Origin: CAXXOK01 sp035353235
GTDB lineage: Bacteria > Bacillota > Clostridia > Christensenellales > Aristaeellaceae
NCBI GenBank assembly: GCA_035353235.1
Contig: DAOPZG010000024.1
Location: 1-25,623, forward strand
Length of the DNA stretch: 25,623 nt
Reading direction: 5' to 3'
Made by a program: the position numbers and the translations under genes. Under the pieces are notes generated by a model. That model saw only the letters and a list, made by a program, of their open reading frames with translations. It had not been told where the DNA came from and ran no database searches. The stretch's first letter is position 1. Each line of letters begins with the position of its first letter. Below are positions 1 through 8,136 of this stretch, one piece after another.

Positions 1-1194
1 GCTGACCCAGGTCATGTTCTTGTTGGTCGCGTTGGAAGGCTGGATGCTTACCGTATAGGTGTTGCGGCTCTTTACGCCTACGCGCACATCCTTGTATTTA
101 TAGTTTACGCCGGTTACGGGAACCAGCACCTGAATGGTGGCGGACGCTTTCTTTTTACTGCCGTCGGCGGAGGTGGCGGTCACGGTTGTTTTACCGCCTT
201 TCAAGGCGGTAATTACGCCATCCTTGTCCACGGTTGCGATTCGGGAATTGCCAACCTTGTAGGTGACCGATTTGTCGCTGGTGCTTTCTGGCAGAACGTT
301 TACATGCACCTGACCGGTCTGATTGATGATTACGGCATACAGACTGGTGTCAAACGCGACGCTTTGGGCCAACTGTACGCCCTGTACGGTTACGCTGCCG
401 GATATCGCTGCGTTATCGCTGCTGGTAGCGGTAATGGTAGCGCTGCCGACCCCTTTAACCGTGACGGCACCCTTGCTGCTTACAACGGCAACGCTTTCGT
501 TATCCGAGGCCCATTCGACCGCCTGATTATTGGCGTTAGAGGGCGAAACGCTCGCTTTCAGCTGGATTTTCCGGCCTACGGCGGCCTTGCCGTCCGCAGG
601 CGTAACGGTAACGCTCTGTACTGGCTGTGAAACGGTCACCTTCAACGTGGCTTTGGCTTCCCCGTCGGATGATACGGCGGTGATAACGGCGGTACCGCGT
701 TTCAGCCCGGTAACCAGCCCCGTGGGCGATACGGATGCGACGGAGGAATTGGCAGATGAGAAGGCCGCCGATTTCTGCGTGGCGTTCTCCGGGCTGTACG
801 CAACGCTTAGTTGCAGCGTTTCCCCGACGGATACGGTATTTTCCGGTGCGGACAGGGTGAGGGTATCAACCGGGATCACAATATGCACGGGGATGGTCGC
901 GGATACCGTGGTATCGTAAACGCTGGTGACAATCAACTGGCAGTCGCCCTCCGCAACGCCGGTCAAACGGCCTTTGCTGGTGACAGTCGCGATGCTTTCA
1001 TCGCTGGTAGCGTAGGTAACCCCTTTCTTTTTCGCAACGTAAGGAGTCACGTTCACCCGCACGCTGGTAGCAGTGCCAGCCGCCAGAACGATGTCACCGT
1101 AAGCATAGGTTACGGTGACGGGGGTTTCCGCCGCAAAGGCGATACTGCCGGATAACAGAACAAGGCACAGAATCAACGCCAGCCACTTTTTCAT
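1..1194 (-). CDS. Secreted BIG2 (bacterial Ig-like) repeat protein, 3' end off the window
   Basis: The minus-strand frame opens at ATG 1194 and stays open for 398 codons to the left edge, so the C-terminus is missing. Residues 1-22 look like a signal peptide (MKKWLALILCLVLLSG, then an AFA-type cleavage site). The rest is four complete BIG2-type Ig-like repeats of about 80 residues and the start of a fifth. Each carries the family pattern of a conserved 'V.P' strand, 'S.N..V/IATV' and 'G.V.G...G.A.ITA'. Such repeats usually stalk or anchor surface and adhesion proteins; the effector or anchor domain would lie off-window. The start is supported by GGGAGGTAGG about 5 nt upstream and a good promoter behind it. 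It lies 132 nt downstream of the 2-epimerase gene, so it may belong to the cell-surface programme of the glycan cassette, but that is inference. Confidence 0.88.
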   Translation of the reverse strand, partial: MKKWLALILCLVLLSGSIAFAAETPVTVTYAYGDIVLAAGTATSVRVNVTPYVAKKKGVTYATSDESIATVTSKGRLTGVAEGDCQLIVTSVYDTTVSATIPVHIVIPVDTLTLSAPENTVSVGETLQLSVAYSPENATQKSAAFSSANSSVASVSPTGLVTGLKRGTAVITAVSSDGEAKATLKVTVSQPVQSVTVTPADGKAAVGRKIQLKASVSPSNANNQAVEWASDNESVAVVSSKGAVTVKGVGSATITATSSDNAAISGSVTVQGVQLAQSVAFDTSLYAVIINQTGQVHVNVLPESTSDKSVTYKVGNSRIATVDKDGVITALKGGKTTVTATSADGSKKKASATIQVLVPVTGVNYKYKDVRVGVKSRNTYTVSIQPSNATNKNMTWVS

Positions 1195-1248
1195 ATTTTC
1201 CTACCTCCCATTGGGGTCCGAAGAGTGAAACAGTCTGTCTATATCCTT

Positions 1249-1277
1249 ATTATACCATAAGAATGTTTCCTGCGAAA
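1249..1277 (-). promoter_or_regulatory. Putative sigma-A promoter of the BIG2 protein gene
   Basis: On the minus strand TATAAT lies at 1254-1249, preceded by TG with one base between (extended -10). A weak -35 (TTTCGC, 1277-1272) sits at 17-nt spacing. The predicted start is near 1242, leaving a leader of about 48 nt. The extended -10 makes up for the poor -35. The same TATGGTATAAT string occurs in the ppk promoter. Confidence 0.6.
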
Positions 1278-1290
1278 AGCCCTGTGAAGG

Positions 1291-1312
1291 TGTTTTTGGG
1301 CCGAAGAAACAA
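1291..1312. repeat. Copy 1 of a 21-22 nt imperfect intergenic repeat
   Basis: On the plus strand TGTTTTTGGGCCGAAGAAAC lies between the 2-epimerase gene and the BIG2 gene. It closely matches 2426-2446 in the gap on the other side of the 2-epimerase gene, with one mismatch and two single-base indels. TGTTT/AAACA ends give it an operator-like inverted character. Confidence 0.4.
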
Positions 1313-1326
1313 AAATTGCAAAAATG

Positions 1327-2412
1327 TTACACTTCCGGAAGCGGCTGACCAAGCGCCTGCACGATCTTCTCGCAGGCATGGCCGTCGCCAAAGGGGCTGT
1401 CGCCATCGGGAAAGCGGGGGGAAAGGCTCAGTTTTTGCAATATCTCCTTCGCTTTGGGTGCGGCGAGCGTGTTGCAGCCGTTCACCATCGTTTCCGGCCA
1501 GACAGCAAAGGGAAATACGGTTATGCAGGGTATACGCGCAAAAAACGCTTCCCGCTGCACGCCGCCGGAATCGGTGACGACTGCTTTTGCATGCGTAACC
1601 AGCGCGATGGACTCCAGATACCCTACAGGCGCAAGCAGGCGTACATTTCGCAGGTGCAGGCGATCGCGCAGACGCTCCGCCGCGGCGCGGTTGCGGGGAT
1701 GCACGGGATACAGCGTGGGTAAAGGCAAACTTTCCATTGCCGTCAGGATTTCCGCAAGCGTTTCGTCGGTGCGGGTATTCTCTTCCCGGTGACAGGTAAG
1801 GTAATGAAAGTGTTCCGGTATCGGCACGATTGTGCCGTCCGGCGCGGACAGGGATTCCGGCAGGCGGTATGCGCCCTGCTCCCGGTAAAACAGAAAAGCA
1901 TCCAGCATGGGGTCGCCGACCAGCCGGGTACGTTCCGCCAGATTTTCTTTCCGTAGCGCTTCCATCGCGCTGGGCACACAGGCAAACAGCAGGCTGGATA
2001 CATGGTCGGTCAGGATGCGGTTGACTTCTTCTGGGTTGGCCAGACTGCCCAATCGGTTGCCAGCCTCCACGTGCAGCACGGGCAAACGCAGCTTCACCGC
2101 CGCCAGCGCCGCGGCGAGGGTGGAGTTGGTATCGCCGTACACCAGTACCGCGTCCGGCGCTTCCTGGATCAGCACTTCTTCCAGCGCGGTCAGCATCCGC
2201 GCGGTCATCTGCGCGTGCGTGCCGCCGGAGATGCCCAGATCGTAATCCGGCTTGGGGATGTGCAGTTCACGGAAAAACACGTCGCTCATCAGCGGGTCAT
2301 AATGCTGCCCGGTATGCACCAGTACCTCGGTATGCTCCCGGCGAAGCACCCGCGACAGCGCCGCCGCTTTGATAAACTGCGGTCTGGCTCCGACTACGGT
2401 TACGATTTTCAT
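1327..2412 (-). CDS. wecB: UDP-N-acetylglucosamine 2-epimerase (non-hydrolysing, WecB/WbpI family)
   Basis: This 361-aa protein belongs to the family that interconverts UDP-GlcNAc and UDP-ManNAc, or acts on related UDP-acetamido sugars, in the cytoplasm. Visible motifs are GARPQFIKA (8-16), HTGQHYD (33-39), VYGDTNSTLA (91-100), HVEAGNR (114-120), HREEN (208-212) and DSGGVQREA (281-289). Asp94, Glu116, Glu129 and His208 fall where the E. coli WecB catalytic residues are expected. ATG 2412 is preferred over longer upstream starts because the family begins at this MKI and AAAGGGGG lies 7 nt upstream. The 'AGNR' motif and the overall sequence also resemble CapG/WbjD and WbpI, so the substrate could be a UDP-acetamido sugar other than UDP-GlcNAc. 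It follows four glycosyltransferase genes on the same strand after a 91-nt gap and probably supplies one of their sugars. Confidence 0.88.
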   Translation of the reverse strand: MKIVTVVGARPQFIKAAALSRVLRREHTEVLVHTGQHYDPLMSDVFFRELHIPKPDYDLGISGGTHAQMTARMLTALEEVLIQEAPDAVLVYGDTNSTLAAALAAVKLRLPVLHVEAGNRLGSLANPEEVNRILTDHVSSLLFACVPSAMEALRKENLAERTRLVGDPMLDAFLFYREQGAYRLPESLSAPDGTIVPIPEHFHYLTCHREENTRTDETLAEILTAMESLPLPTLYPVHPRNRAAAERLRDRLHLRNVRLLAPVGYLESIALVTHAKAVVTDSGGVQREAFFARIPCITVFPFAVWPETMVNGCNTLAAPKAKEILQKLSLSPRFPDGDSPFGDGHACEKIVQALGQPLPEV

Positions 2413-2425
2413 GCGATGCCCCCTT

Positions 2426-2446
2426 TGTTTTGGACCGAAAGAAACA
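2426..2446. repeat. Copy 2 of the imperfect intergenic repeat
   Basis: On the plus strand TGTTTTGGACCGAAAGAAAC lies in the 91-nt gap between the 2504-3784 glycosyltransferase gene and the 2-epimerase start. It is the partner of the copy at 1291-1312. It is placed just upstream of the 2-epimerase ribosome binding site, so it could act on that gene's transcription or translation. Confidence 0.4.
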
Positions 2447-2503
2447 CGGACGGTTCCGAATAAAGAAAATGGCCCGGACTGCTTGCGTATCACTTGTTTC
2501 GGG

Positions 2504-3784
2504 TTACAGCAGCGCCGTAAGCCGCTGGGCAATCTGTGCGTAGTCGTAAGCCGAGACTGCCTCCCGGTCAGGTTGAAAGGGGTTTAGCGCCCCGGTAAAC
2601 TTCGCGTCGTACAGCGCGCGCAGGTATGCTTTCAGCGCAGGCAGATCGGCGGCGTCGGATGCTTCTTCATAGGCCGCGCCCAACCGCAAGCGTTCCACCA
2701 GCGCGCGCGCGTCGCTGCCCGGCACAGTACCGCTGACGCAGCAAAGGATCGGGCGATCCGCCAGCATGTATTCCAGTACTTTGCCGGTCACAACGCCGTG
2801 GCGTTCCACTGTGTTCCAGGTGGCCGCCAGCAGCGCGTCCGCCGCTTTTTGCAACGCCAGCGATTCCGTTCTCAGCACAAAGCCATGGTCAACTACCGTG
2901 TTGCCCAGATCATACTTTGCTGCCTGCTGTGTAAACGCTTCGCCCTGCCGCCCCGCATAATGGAAACAAAACCGCGACGCGTCGCACGCGCCCTCGTCGC
3001 AAAGCGCCCGCACGGCGCGGAATAGGGGGGACAGATCGCTGTGCCCGACATAGAGCTGCCCGCAGTAGGCAAAATGCAGCTTCACTGGGTCCAAAGTCAG
3101 AGCGGGTAAGTTTTGCGCGTCCTCCGGATCAAACCCGTTGGGGAGCACGCGACCTTTTGCGCCCAGCGCCATCAATTCCATCGTACCCTGTGAAACCGTG
3201 GTCAGTACGTCCGCGTCGGTATGAACCTGCCTGACAAACCGTTTCAGCCGCCCCTGCTGCCAGCGAAAGGGCAGGGTCGGTTCGTCGCGGAAATCAGCGA
3301 TCCACTTTTTAGCCAGCCCATGGGTTCTGGCGTACCGCGCCGCGATATGCACGCCGGCGGGGCCGTAACAGGAAAAGACCGCGTCGTAGGGGCCGGGCAG
3401 GGTTCGGAGGGCGCGGATACAGGTGCGGGCAAACGCCCGGTCGGCCCGGTCGCTCAGCCACAGGTACACAGCGTCCAGCGCCGGATTTTTCCTGCTCTGG
3501 ACAGCGGTGGGCATAACAGCGGATGCCGCGCTTACCGGTGATGGTTTGCTTCGGGTTTTCCAGCGGTGGAGCAGGCTGTGCTCCGTGATCACGCGCACGT
3601 CGGGCAGGCCTGCCGCGTCGCGTGCCAGCAGGGGATCGCGCGCGGCGGAAAGCGGCGCGCCGCAGAGCACCGTAACCTCGACTCCCTGCCGGGCCAGATA
3701 TTTAGCCAGCTTCGTGGGCCGTACCGCGCCGATGGCGTTTTGCGGCGCAAAATAGTAACTGATGATCAGCACGCGACGGCTCAC
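2504..3784 (-). CDS. GT4-type glycosyltransferase
   Basis: A 426-aa cytosolic GT-B glycosyltransferase that transfers a sugar from a nucleotide donor to a lipid-linked or surface acceptor; the exact donor and acceptor cannot be read from sequence. The N-terminus has the typical GT4 start RRVLIISYYFAPQNAIGAVR followed by PTKLAKYL. The C-terminal half has GKVLEYMLADRPIL, the nucleotide-sugar-binding segment of this subgroup. The start codon is GTG at 3784, forming a GTGA overlap with the stop of the upstream glycosyltransferase, so translation is probably coupled. It is the last of four consecutive glycosyltransferases in the cassette. Confidence 0.85.
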   Translation of the reverse strand: MSRRVLIISYYFAPQNAIGAVRPTKLAKYLARQGVEVTVLCGAPLSAARDPLLARDAAGLPDVRVITEHSLLHRWKTRSKPSPVSAASAVMPTAVQSRKNPALDAVYLWLSDRADRAFARTCIRALRTLPGPYDAVFSCYGPAGVHIAARYARTHGLAKKWIADFRDEPTLPFRWQQGRLKRFVRQVHTDADVLTTVSQGTMELMALGAKGRVLPNGFDPEDAQNLPALTLDPVKLHFAYCGQLYVGHSDLSPLFRAVRALCDEGACDASRFCFHYAGRQGEAFTQQAAKYDLGNTVVDHGFVLRTESLALQKAADALLAATWNTVERHGVVTGKVLEYMLADRPILCCVSGTVPGSDARALVERLRLGAAYEEASDAADLPALKAYLRALYDAKFTGALNPFQPDREAVSAYDYAQIAQRLTALL

Positions 3785-5022
3785 GCTTCGTCGCCTCCTT
3801 TGGCGGCTTCGGGGAATAGCCGGGTCAGCAACAGATCGCTCCGGCAGCGTTCGTTCCAGCGCGACTGCGCGGCAGCGCGCAACGCCTCCGCCTCGTCGCG
3901 GGACTGTTTTGCGATTACCGTCAGCGCGGCCAACACAGCTTCCGCACCTCCCTCCGGAGGGTACAGCCGACCCACGCTGTCATCCACCAGTTCGGGGATT
4001 CCGCCCACATCCGGCGCGACTACCGGGATCCCGGCGCGCATCGCTTCCATGATGGAAACGGGAACGCCCTCGTTGCGGCTGGTGTTGACGAACACGTCGA
4101 AAGGGCGTGTGGCATAGATCCGCTCCACCTGTTCGCGTGGAACGGTTCCCGTTATTTCATATTCGATTTCCGGCTTGCCGCCCAGTTTTTTTGCGGCAAT
4201 GGCGCGTACATCAGCCTCGTCCGCGCCGCCGCCGATGTGCAGCCAGCGCACCCGGCCGCCTGTCCACAGGGAAAGCGCCTCGATCAGCAGCGTAACGTTC
4301 TTGATGGCAATCAGCGAAGCGCAGCTGACGAGATGGAAAACGCCGTCTTCATACAGCGGAGGCGCGAAGCGAGCATCGGCCTTTGTGCCCGCCGAACCCA
4401 TTCCGATCACGGCGAGTTTATTGGGCGGCACCTCCGTACAGGCGGTCAGGTGGCGCGCCGCGTCCTCGCTGATGGGGTACAGGCCGTCGAGGGTGCGGAC
4501 AAGGTAACGCTTCATCAAATAGGGGTTCAGGGGGTTGCGTTCCCGGTCGATATCGAAGGCATGTCCCCGCGCTACGGCGTGCATTTCGGGATGCCGGTGT
4601 TTGCAAAGCGCGGCCGCGAAACCGTCGTAGCTCATCCAGAAGGCATACAGGGTGGTCTGTTCCTCCGGGCGGATCATCGCTTCCGCCCAGTAATGCAGCT
4701 TGAAACCGCGAATGGTGAATAACAACAGCTTCATCGCGTTCACCGGGGTCAACTGTCCGTCGCGGCGCAGACAGCCCAGCTCGTGCCAGAACTCCCGGCA
4801 GAATGGGGCGCGCAGACGCGCGCGTATCACGGCGCAGGCAGGCGTTTCCGGCGTTACGGTTCGCGGGCGCGGCTCCGTTAGCTCTTTCACGCCGTAATAA
4901 CTGCACAGCACCACCCGGTCAAAATGGGCCAGCAGCCAGGGCAACTCCTGCAGCAGGAACGGGTCGGGTTCACCTTTGCCGTTAAGCGAGCAGGAGCTGA
5001 AATAGACGACTGTTTTTTTCAT
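3781..5022 (-). CDS. GT4-type glycosyltransferase
   Basis: A 413-aa GT-B fold glycosyltransferase. The C-terminal domain carries NTSRNEGVPVSIMEAM followed by AGIPVVAPDVGGIPELV, the classic EX7E donor-binding signature of family GT4. The N-terminal domain has a 'GHAFDIDRERNPLNPYL' segment that should form part of the acceptor pocket. The frame is open much further upstream, but ATG 5022 is chosen because it overlaps the preceding stop as ATGA (5019-5022), and the extra N-terminal sequence lies entirely within the neighbouring gene and does not look like protein. Donor and acceptor are unknown. It overlaps the next gene by four bases. Confidence 0.85.
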   Translation of the reverse strand: MKKTVVYFSSCSLNGKGEPDPFLLQELPWLLAHFDRVVLCSYYGVKELTEPRPRTVTPETPACAVIRARLRAPFCREFWHELGCLRRDGQLTPVNAMKLLLFTIRGFKLHYWAEAMIRPEEQTTLYAFWMSYDGFAAALCKHRHPEMHAVARGHAFDIDRERNPLNPYLMKRYLVRTLDGLYPISEDAARHLTACTEVPPNKLAVIGMGSAGTKADARFAPPLYEDGVFHLVSCASLIAIKNVTLLIEALSLWTGGRVRWLHIGGGADEADVRAIAAKKLGGKPEIEYEITGTVPREQVERIYATRPFDVFVNTSRNEGVPVSIMEAMRAGIPVVAPDVGGIPELVDDSVGRLYPPEGGAEAVLAALTVIAKQSRDEAEALRAAAQSRWNERCRSDLLLTRLFPEAAKGGDEA

Positions 5023-6155
5023 GGGCTGACCCTTTCCAGCACCCCGCGAAGCACACCCTCCCAGGAGAGATTGGCTTGCGCGTAGGCGCGCATCCGCGCG
5101 GACAGCTCCGCGTCCGACTTCGCTTTTTGGGCGAAAGCGACAATGGCGTTCATGTCGATCGGGGTATCGTCGTTGGGTACGCGCAGGGCAAAATCCGCGT
5201 CGGCGGGCAGGGCGGGATCGTCTACCGCCGAAACGAAGGGCAGGCCGCGCGCCAGATATTCCCGCAGTTTCAGCGTCATACCCTGCGCGATGCCGTACCG
5301 GTACATGCCCAGGCTGCCAATGCCTGCGTCGCAGCGGGCGACCAGCGTGTTCAGCGCGTCGCCGTACAGCGGGCCGTGGAAAGTGACCCTGTCGGCAAGG
5401 CCCAGCAACTGGGCCAGCGCCTTCCACGTCGCCAGCGAACCGTCGCCGTCGCCGCCCGCAAACTCGATGGCGACCGGAGTTTCGCCGTCGTAAGCCGCCA
5501 GCGACCGTAGAATACGGTCATACCCGTGCCAGCCGCTCATGCTGGCCAGCGCCAGCAGGCGCACGGTGGGATCGCCCGCGTTGGGTGCGTGCTGGGGAAA
5601 GGCGTTCACGTTCACGCCGTTGACGATGTTCATCGCCGGACGGCCCCGGAGCGAACCGCCGCAGGGTTCGCCAATCAGCGTATACAGATCCACCATCGGA
5701 TGAATCTTCGCAAGCACCCTGTCGGACAGACGAAACACCTGCCGCCGCAGGAAAAAGCGGTTGTTCTCGGCTTCCGGCGGGTAGGTGGGATACTCCAGCA
5801 CCAGCTTGCCACCCTGCGCCTTTAACTGCCGCATGGTGCGCAACGCCCCCGGAAACGAAGGCATGTAACGCAGGTAGAGTACGTCCACGTGAATGTGACG
5901 CATGGCTTTCCGGATGGAGGCCATCAGATCGGGGAAAATTTTGGTGTGGTCGTATCCTTTCCATCGTGCCATCGCGTTTCGGCGCAGGGGAATCGCACCG
6001 TTCTGCCCCAGCAGGGCCATGCCGTGCGCGTCCCAGCCGATGCAGTAAGCATCCCAGCCCAAGGCACGGGCAGCGGCCAGCTGGCCGTCGAATTTCGCTT
6101 TTAAATTTTCCTTTCGATGCAGAGGGTACTTCATCACAAACAGAATCGTCGGCAT
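5019..6155 (-). CDS. Glycosyltransferase, divergent GT4-like
   Basis: A 378-aa protein with a GT-B outline: an N-terminal nucleotide-fold start (PTILFVMKYPLHRKENLKAK), a middle segment NIVNGVNVNAFP typical of the domain linker, then LLALASMSGWHGYDRIL and KLREYLARGLPFVSAVDDP. The second acidic residue of the EX7E donor motif is present (LKLREYL), but the position where the first glutamate is expected reads Gln, and the usual EG.P string is absent. It may bind an atypical donor. The start at ATG 6155 overlaps the upstream stop as TGATG and the end overlaps the next gene as ATGA, so it is firmly part of the cassette. Confidence 0.78.
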   Translation of the reverse strand: MPTILFVMKYPLHRKENLKAKFDGQLAAARALGWDAYCIGWDAHGMALLGQNGAIPLRRNAMARWKGYDHTKIFPDLMASIRKAMRHIHVDVLYLRYMPSFPGALRTMRQLKAQGGKLVLEYPTYPPEAENNRFFLRRQVFRLSDRVLAKIHPMVDLYTLIGEPCGGSLRGRPAMNIVNGVNVNAFPQHAPNAGDPTVRLLALASMSGWHGYDRILRSLAAYDGETPVAIEFAGGDGDGSLATWKALAQLLGLADRVTFHGPLYGDALNTLVARCDAGIGSLGMYRYGIAQGMTLKLREYLARGLPFVSAVDDPALPADADFALRVPNDDTPIDMNAIVAFAQKAKSDAELSARMRAYAQANLSWEGVLRGVLERVSP

Positions 6156-7285
6156 CAGCGCGCCTCCTCCCGGGCAAGCTGCCCGCGATACAGCGCCGCC
6201 ATATGCTCCTGCACCTGTGGCAGGGCGTATGCCTTTACGGTCTCCCGGTTGCGGCGGCCCATTGCCTCGCGCAGCGGCGGATCGGAAAGCAGGATGCGCA
6301 GCCCGTCCGCCAGCCCGGCTACGTCGCCCGGCGCGTACAGATACCCACCCTCGCCGGGAAGGATCAGGTCCTCGCTGCCACGCACACGGGAAACCACGCA
6401 GGGAAGTCCCGAGGCCATCGCTTCCATCAGAGAAACGGGCAGCCCTTCCTGAAGAGAGGGAAATAAAAACACATCCGCCGCACCCAGCAGCGTTGATACA
6501 TCAGCGCGAAAACCCAGAAAAAGCACATGATCCGCGATGTCCAACTCTTTTGCAAGCGCCTGCAGCATTTCCGTCTGCTCGCCCACACCGCATAATAATA
6601 ACGTGGTGCCGGGCAGGGCGGCTACCGCGCGCAGGCAAGCCTCGTGGTTCTTGCGCGGGATGTGTTCGCCAACGGTAATCACAACGGAATCCCGCAGGCT
6701 GAGGCCCAGCGTTGCGCGCACCGCGGCGCGGTCCACCGGTTCGGCAAAACGGGCGATGTCCACTCCCACGCCTTCCACAAGCTCCACCTGTTTCGCGGGG
6801 AAACGCTTCGCACGGGCATAATCCTCGGCGTTGATGGTGATGAGCAGATCGGTATAACGGGCCAGAAAACGCTCCGCCGGGTAGAAGAACAGCCAGTTCT
6901 TGATCGGCGCACCTGAATAAAAGTGGAAACCGTGCGCCGTATACAGCACGCGGGTGCCGCGCTTGCGGGCGTCGCGTGCCGCCAGCCGTGTCAGCGCGCC
7001 GCCCACGGGTGTGTGGCAGTGGATCAGCGCGTAGTCCTCCGCGTCGATCAGCGCTTTCAGCTGTCGGTAGGCTGTGCGGTTGGCGCGGCCCAACGGCGAG
7101 CGCGCAAAGGGGATTTCAATATAGCGGTCGCAAAAGGGGATCACGGGGTTCGGTTCGTCGGTGTCGTTGCCCGCGCAGCAGTGCACTTCGTACCCCTGCT
7201 GCTGAAACCACTGCATGTAGGGCAGGTGGAAGACCAGGATATGCCCCCGAAGAACGGTGGCAACGAACAGAACCTTTTTCTTCAT
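6155..7285 (-). CDS. GT4-type glycosyltransferase, EpsD/PglA-like
   Basis: A 376-aa glycosyltransferase resembling the EpsD group that often acts early after the priming phosphoglycosyl transferase. Visible features are VLFVATVLRGHILVFHLPYM at the N-terminus, HCHTPVGG and YTAHGFHFYSGAP in the acceptor domain, and LFPSLQEGLPVSLMEAM, a full EX7E motif, in the donor domain. Its place third in the cassette, right after the primer transferase and the epimerase, fits the second-sugar transferase, but this is inference. ATG 7285 forms an ATGA overlap with the epimerase stop and matches the family N-terminus; longer upstream starts are rejected. Confidence 0.87.
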   Translation of the reverse strand: MKKKVLFVATVLRGHILVFHLPYMQWFQQQGYEVHCCAGNDTDEPNPVIPFCDRYIEIPFARSPLGRANRTAYRQLKALIDAEDYALIHCHTPVGGALTRLAARDARKRGTRVLYTAHGFHFYSGAPIKNWLFFYPAERFLARYTDLLITINAEDYARAKRFPAKQVELVEGVGVDIARFAEPVDRAAVRATLGLSLRDSVVITVGEHIPRKNHEACLRAVAALPGTTLLLCGVGEQTEMLQALAKELDIADHVLFLGFRADVSTLLGAADVFLFPSLQEGLPVSLMEAMASGLPCVVSRVRGSEDLILPGEGGYLYAPGDVAGLADGLRILLSDPPLREAMGRRNRETVKAYALPQVQEHMAALYRGQLAREEAR

Positions 7286-8136
7286 GCCTGAACCTCCGTG
7301 GCGCGAATACTGTCCGCGAAGGAAAGCTCCTGCGCGGGCCGGAACGCGTCGCTCATGGACTGGTCGTAGGTGAGGGTGCCGAAAAGCCTGCCCGCGGTAC
7401 CGCTGCGCGCCGCGAACAGCCGAAACAGCCAACCCGCGCCATGGAACAGCCACAGCCGTTTACCGTGCGCTTTCGCAATCTGCCGGGCCAGCTCGCTGGT
7501 TGCCACATATACGCGGTTTTGCGGAAAATACAGCCCACCATTGCCACTGTCGATTAACGCCGCGAGAAAAGCGCACAGCGTGCCGATATACAGCATGCTG
7601 CGCTCGTTGCGCACGGCCGGGAAAACGGGTGTTTTCCGGATCAGCGCGGACAGGCGCGGATAATTTCCCCGGCATCCCGGGCCGTAAATCATAGGGGGGC
7701 GAAGCACCGCGACGTGAAACCCTTCATCCGCAAGCAACGTCAGATCGCGTTCGGCGGCGAGCTTGCTGGTTCCGTAAGCGGTGTTGGGCGCGGGGTCGGT
7801 ATGCGCGTGGATACGGCCTGTGGTCAGCCCGTAAACGCTCATGGAGCTGAAAAAGATCAACTGCTTCACACCCGCGGCTTTCGCGGCCTTAGCGACCTGC
7901 ACGGGCAACACATGGTTGACCGCGTCGTATTCCGGCGCAGCTTCCTGCGTTTCTCTGCGGTGCGCCAGCCCCGCGACCATCACGACCGTATCAAAGCCGG
8001 ACAGGTCAAACCCTCGCCATCCGCTGCCGCGGAGGCTGAGGGTTACGGTTTCGTATTGTTCCGGCGTCCGGCCCAGCCATTCGGCCAGCTGTACGCCGAT
8101 ATAACTGCCGGAACCCGCGATCAGCACCCGTTTCAT
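7282..8136 (-). CDS. NAD-dependent epimerase/dehydratase (extended SDR, GalE-like)
   Basis: A 284-aa short-chain dehydrogenase/reductase of the sugar-nucleotide epimerase group. The Rossmann signature is a variant, GSGSYIG (8-14). SSMSVYG (97-103) and the catalytic pair Tyr121-X3-Lys125 (in TAYGTSKLA) are present, followed by RPPMIYGPG (146-154). It is shorter than GalE (about 330 aa), with a reduced C-terminal substrate domain. Next to a phosphoglycosyl transferase, such enzymes usually make or modify the first sugar, for example by 4-epimerisation of a UDP-acetamido sugar; the exact substrate is not determinable here. ATG 8136 overlaps the transferase stop as ATGA. Confidence 0.82.
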   Translation of the reverse strand: MKRVLIAGSGSYIGVQLAEWLGRTPEQYETVTLSLRGSGWRGFDLSGFDTVVMVAGLAHRRETQEAAPEYDAVNHVLPVQVAKAAKAAGVKQLIFFSSMSVYGLTTGRIHAHTDPAPNTAYGTSKLAAERDLTLLADEGFHVAVLRPPMIYGPGCRGNYPRLSALIRKTPVFPAVRNERSMLYIGTLCAFLAALIDSGNGGLYFPQNRVYVATSELARQIAKAHGKRLWLFHGAGWLFRLFAARSGTAGRLFGTLTYDQSMSDAFRPAQELSFADSIRATEVQA

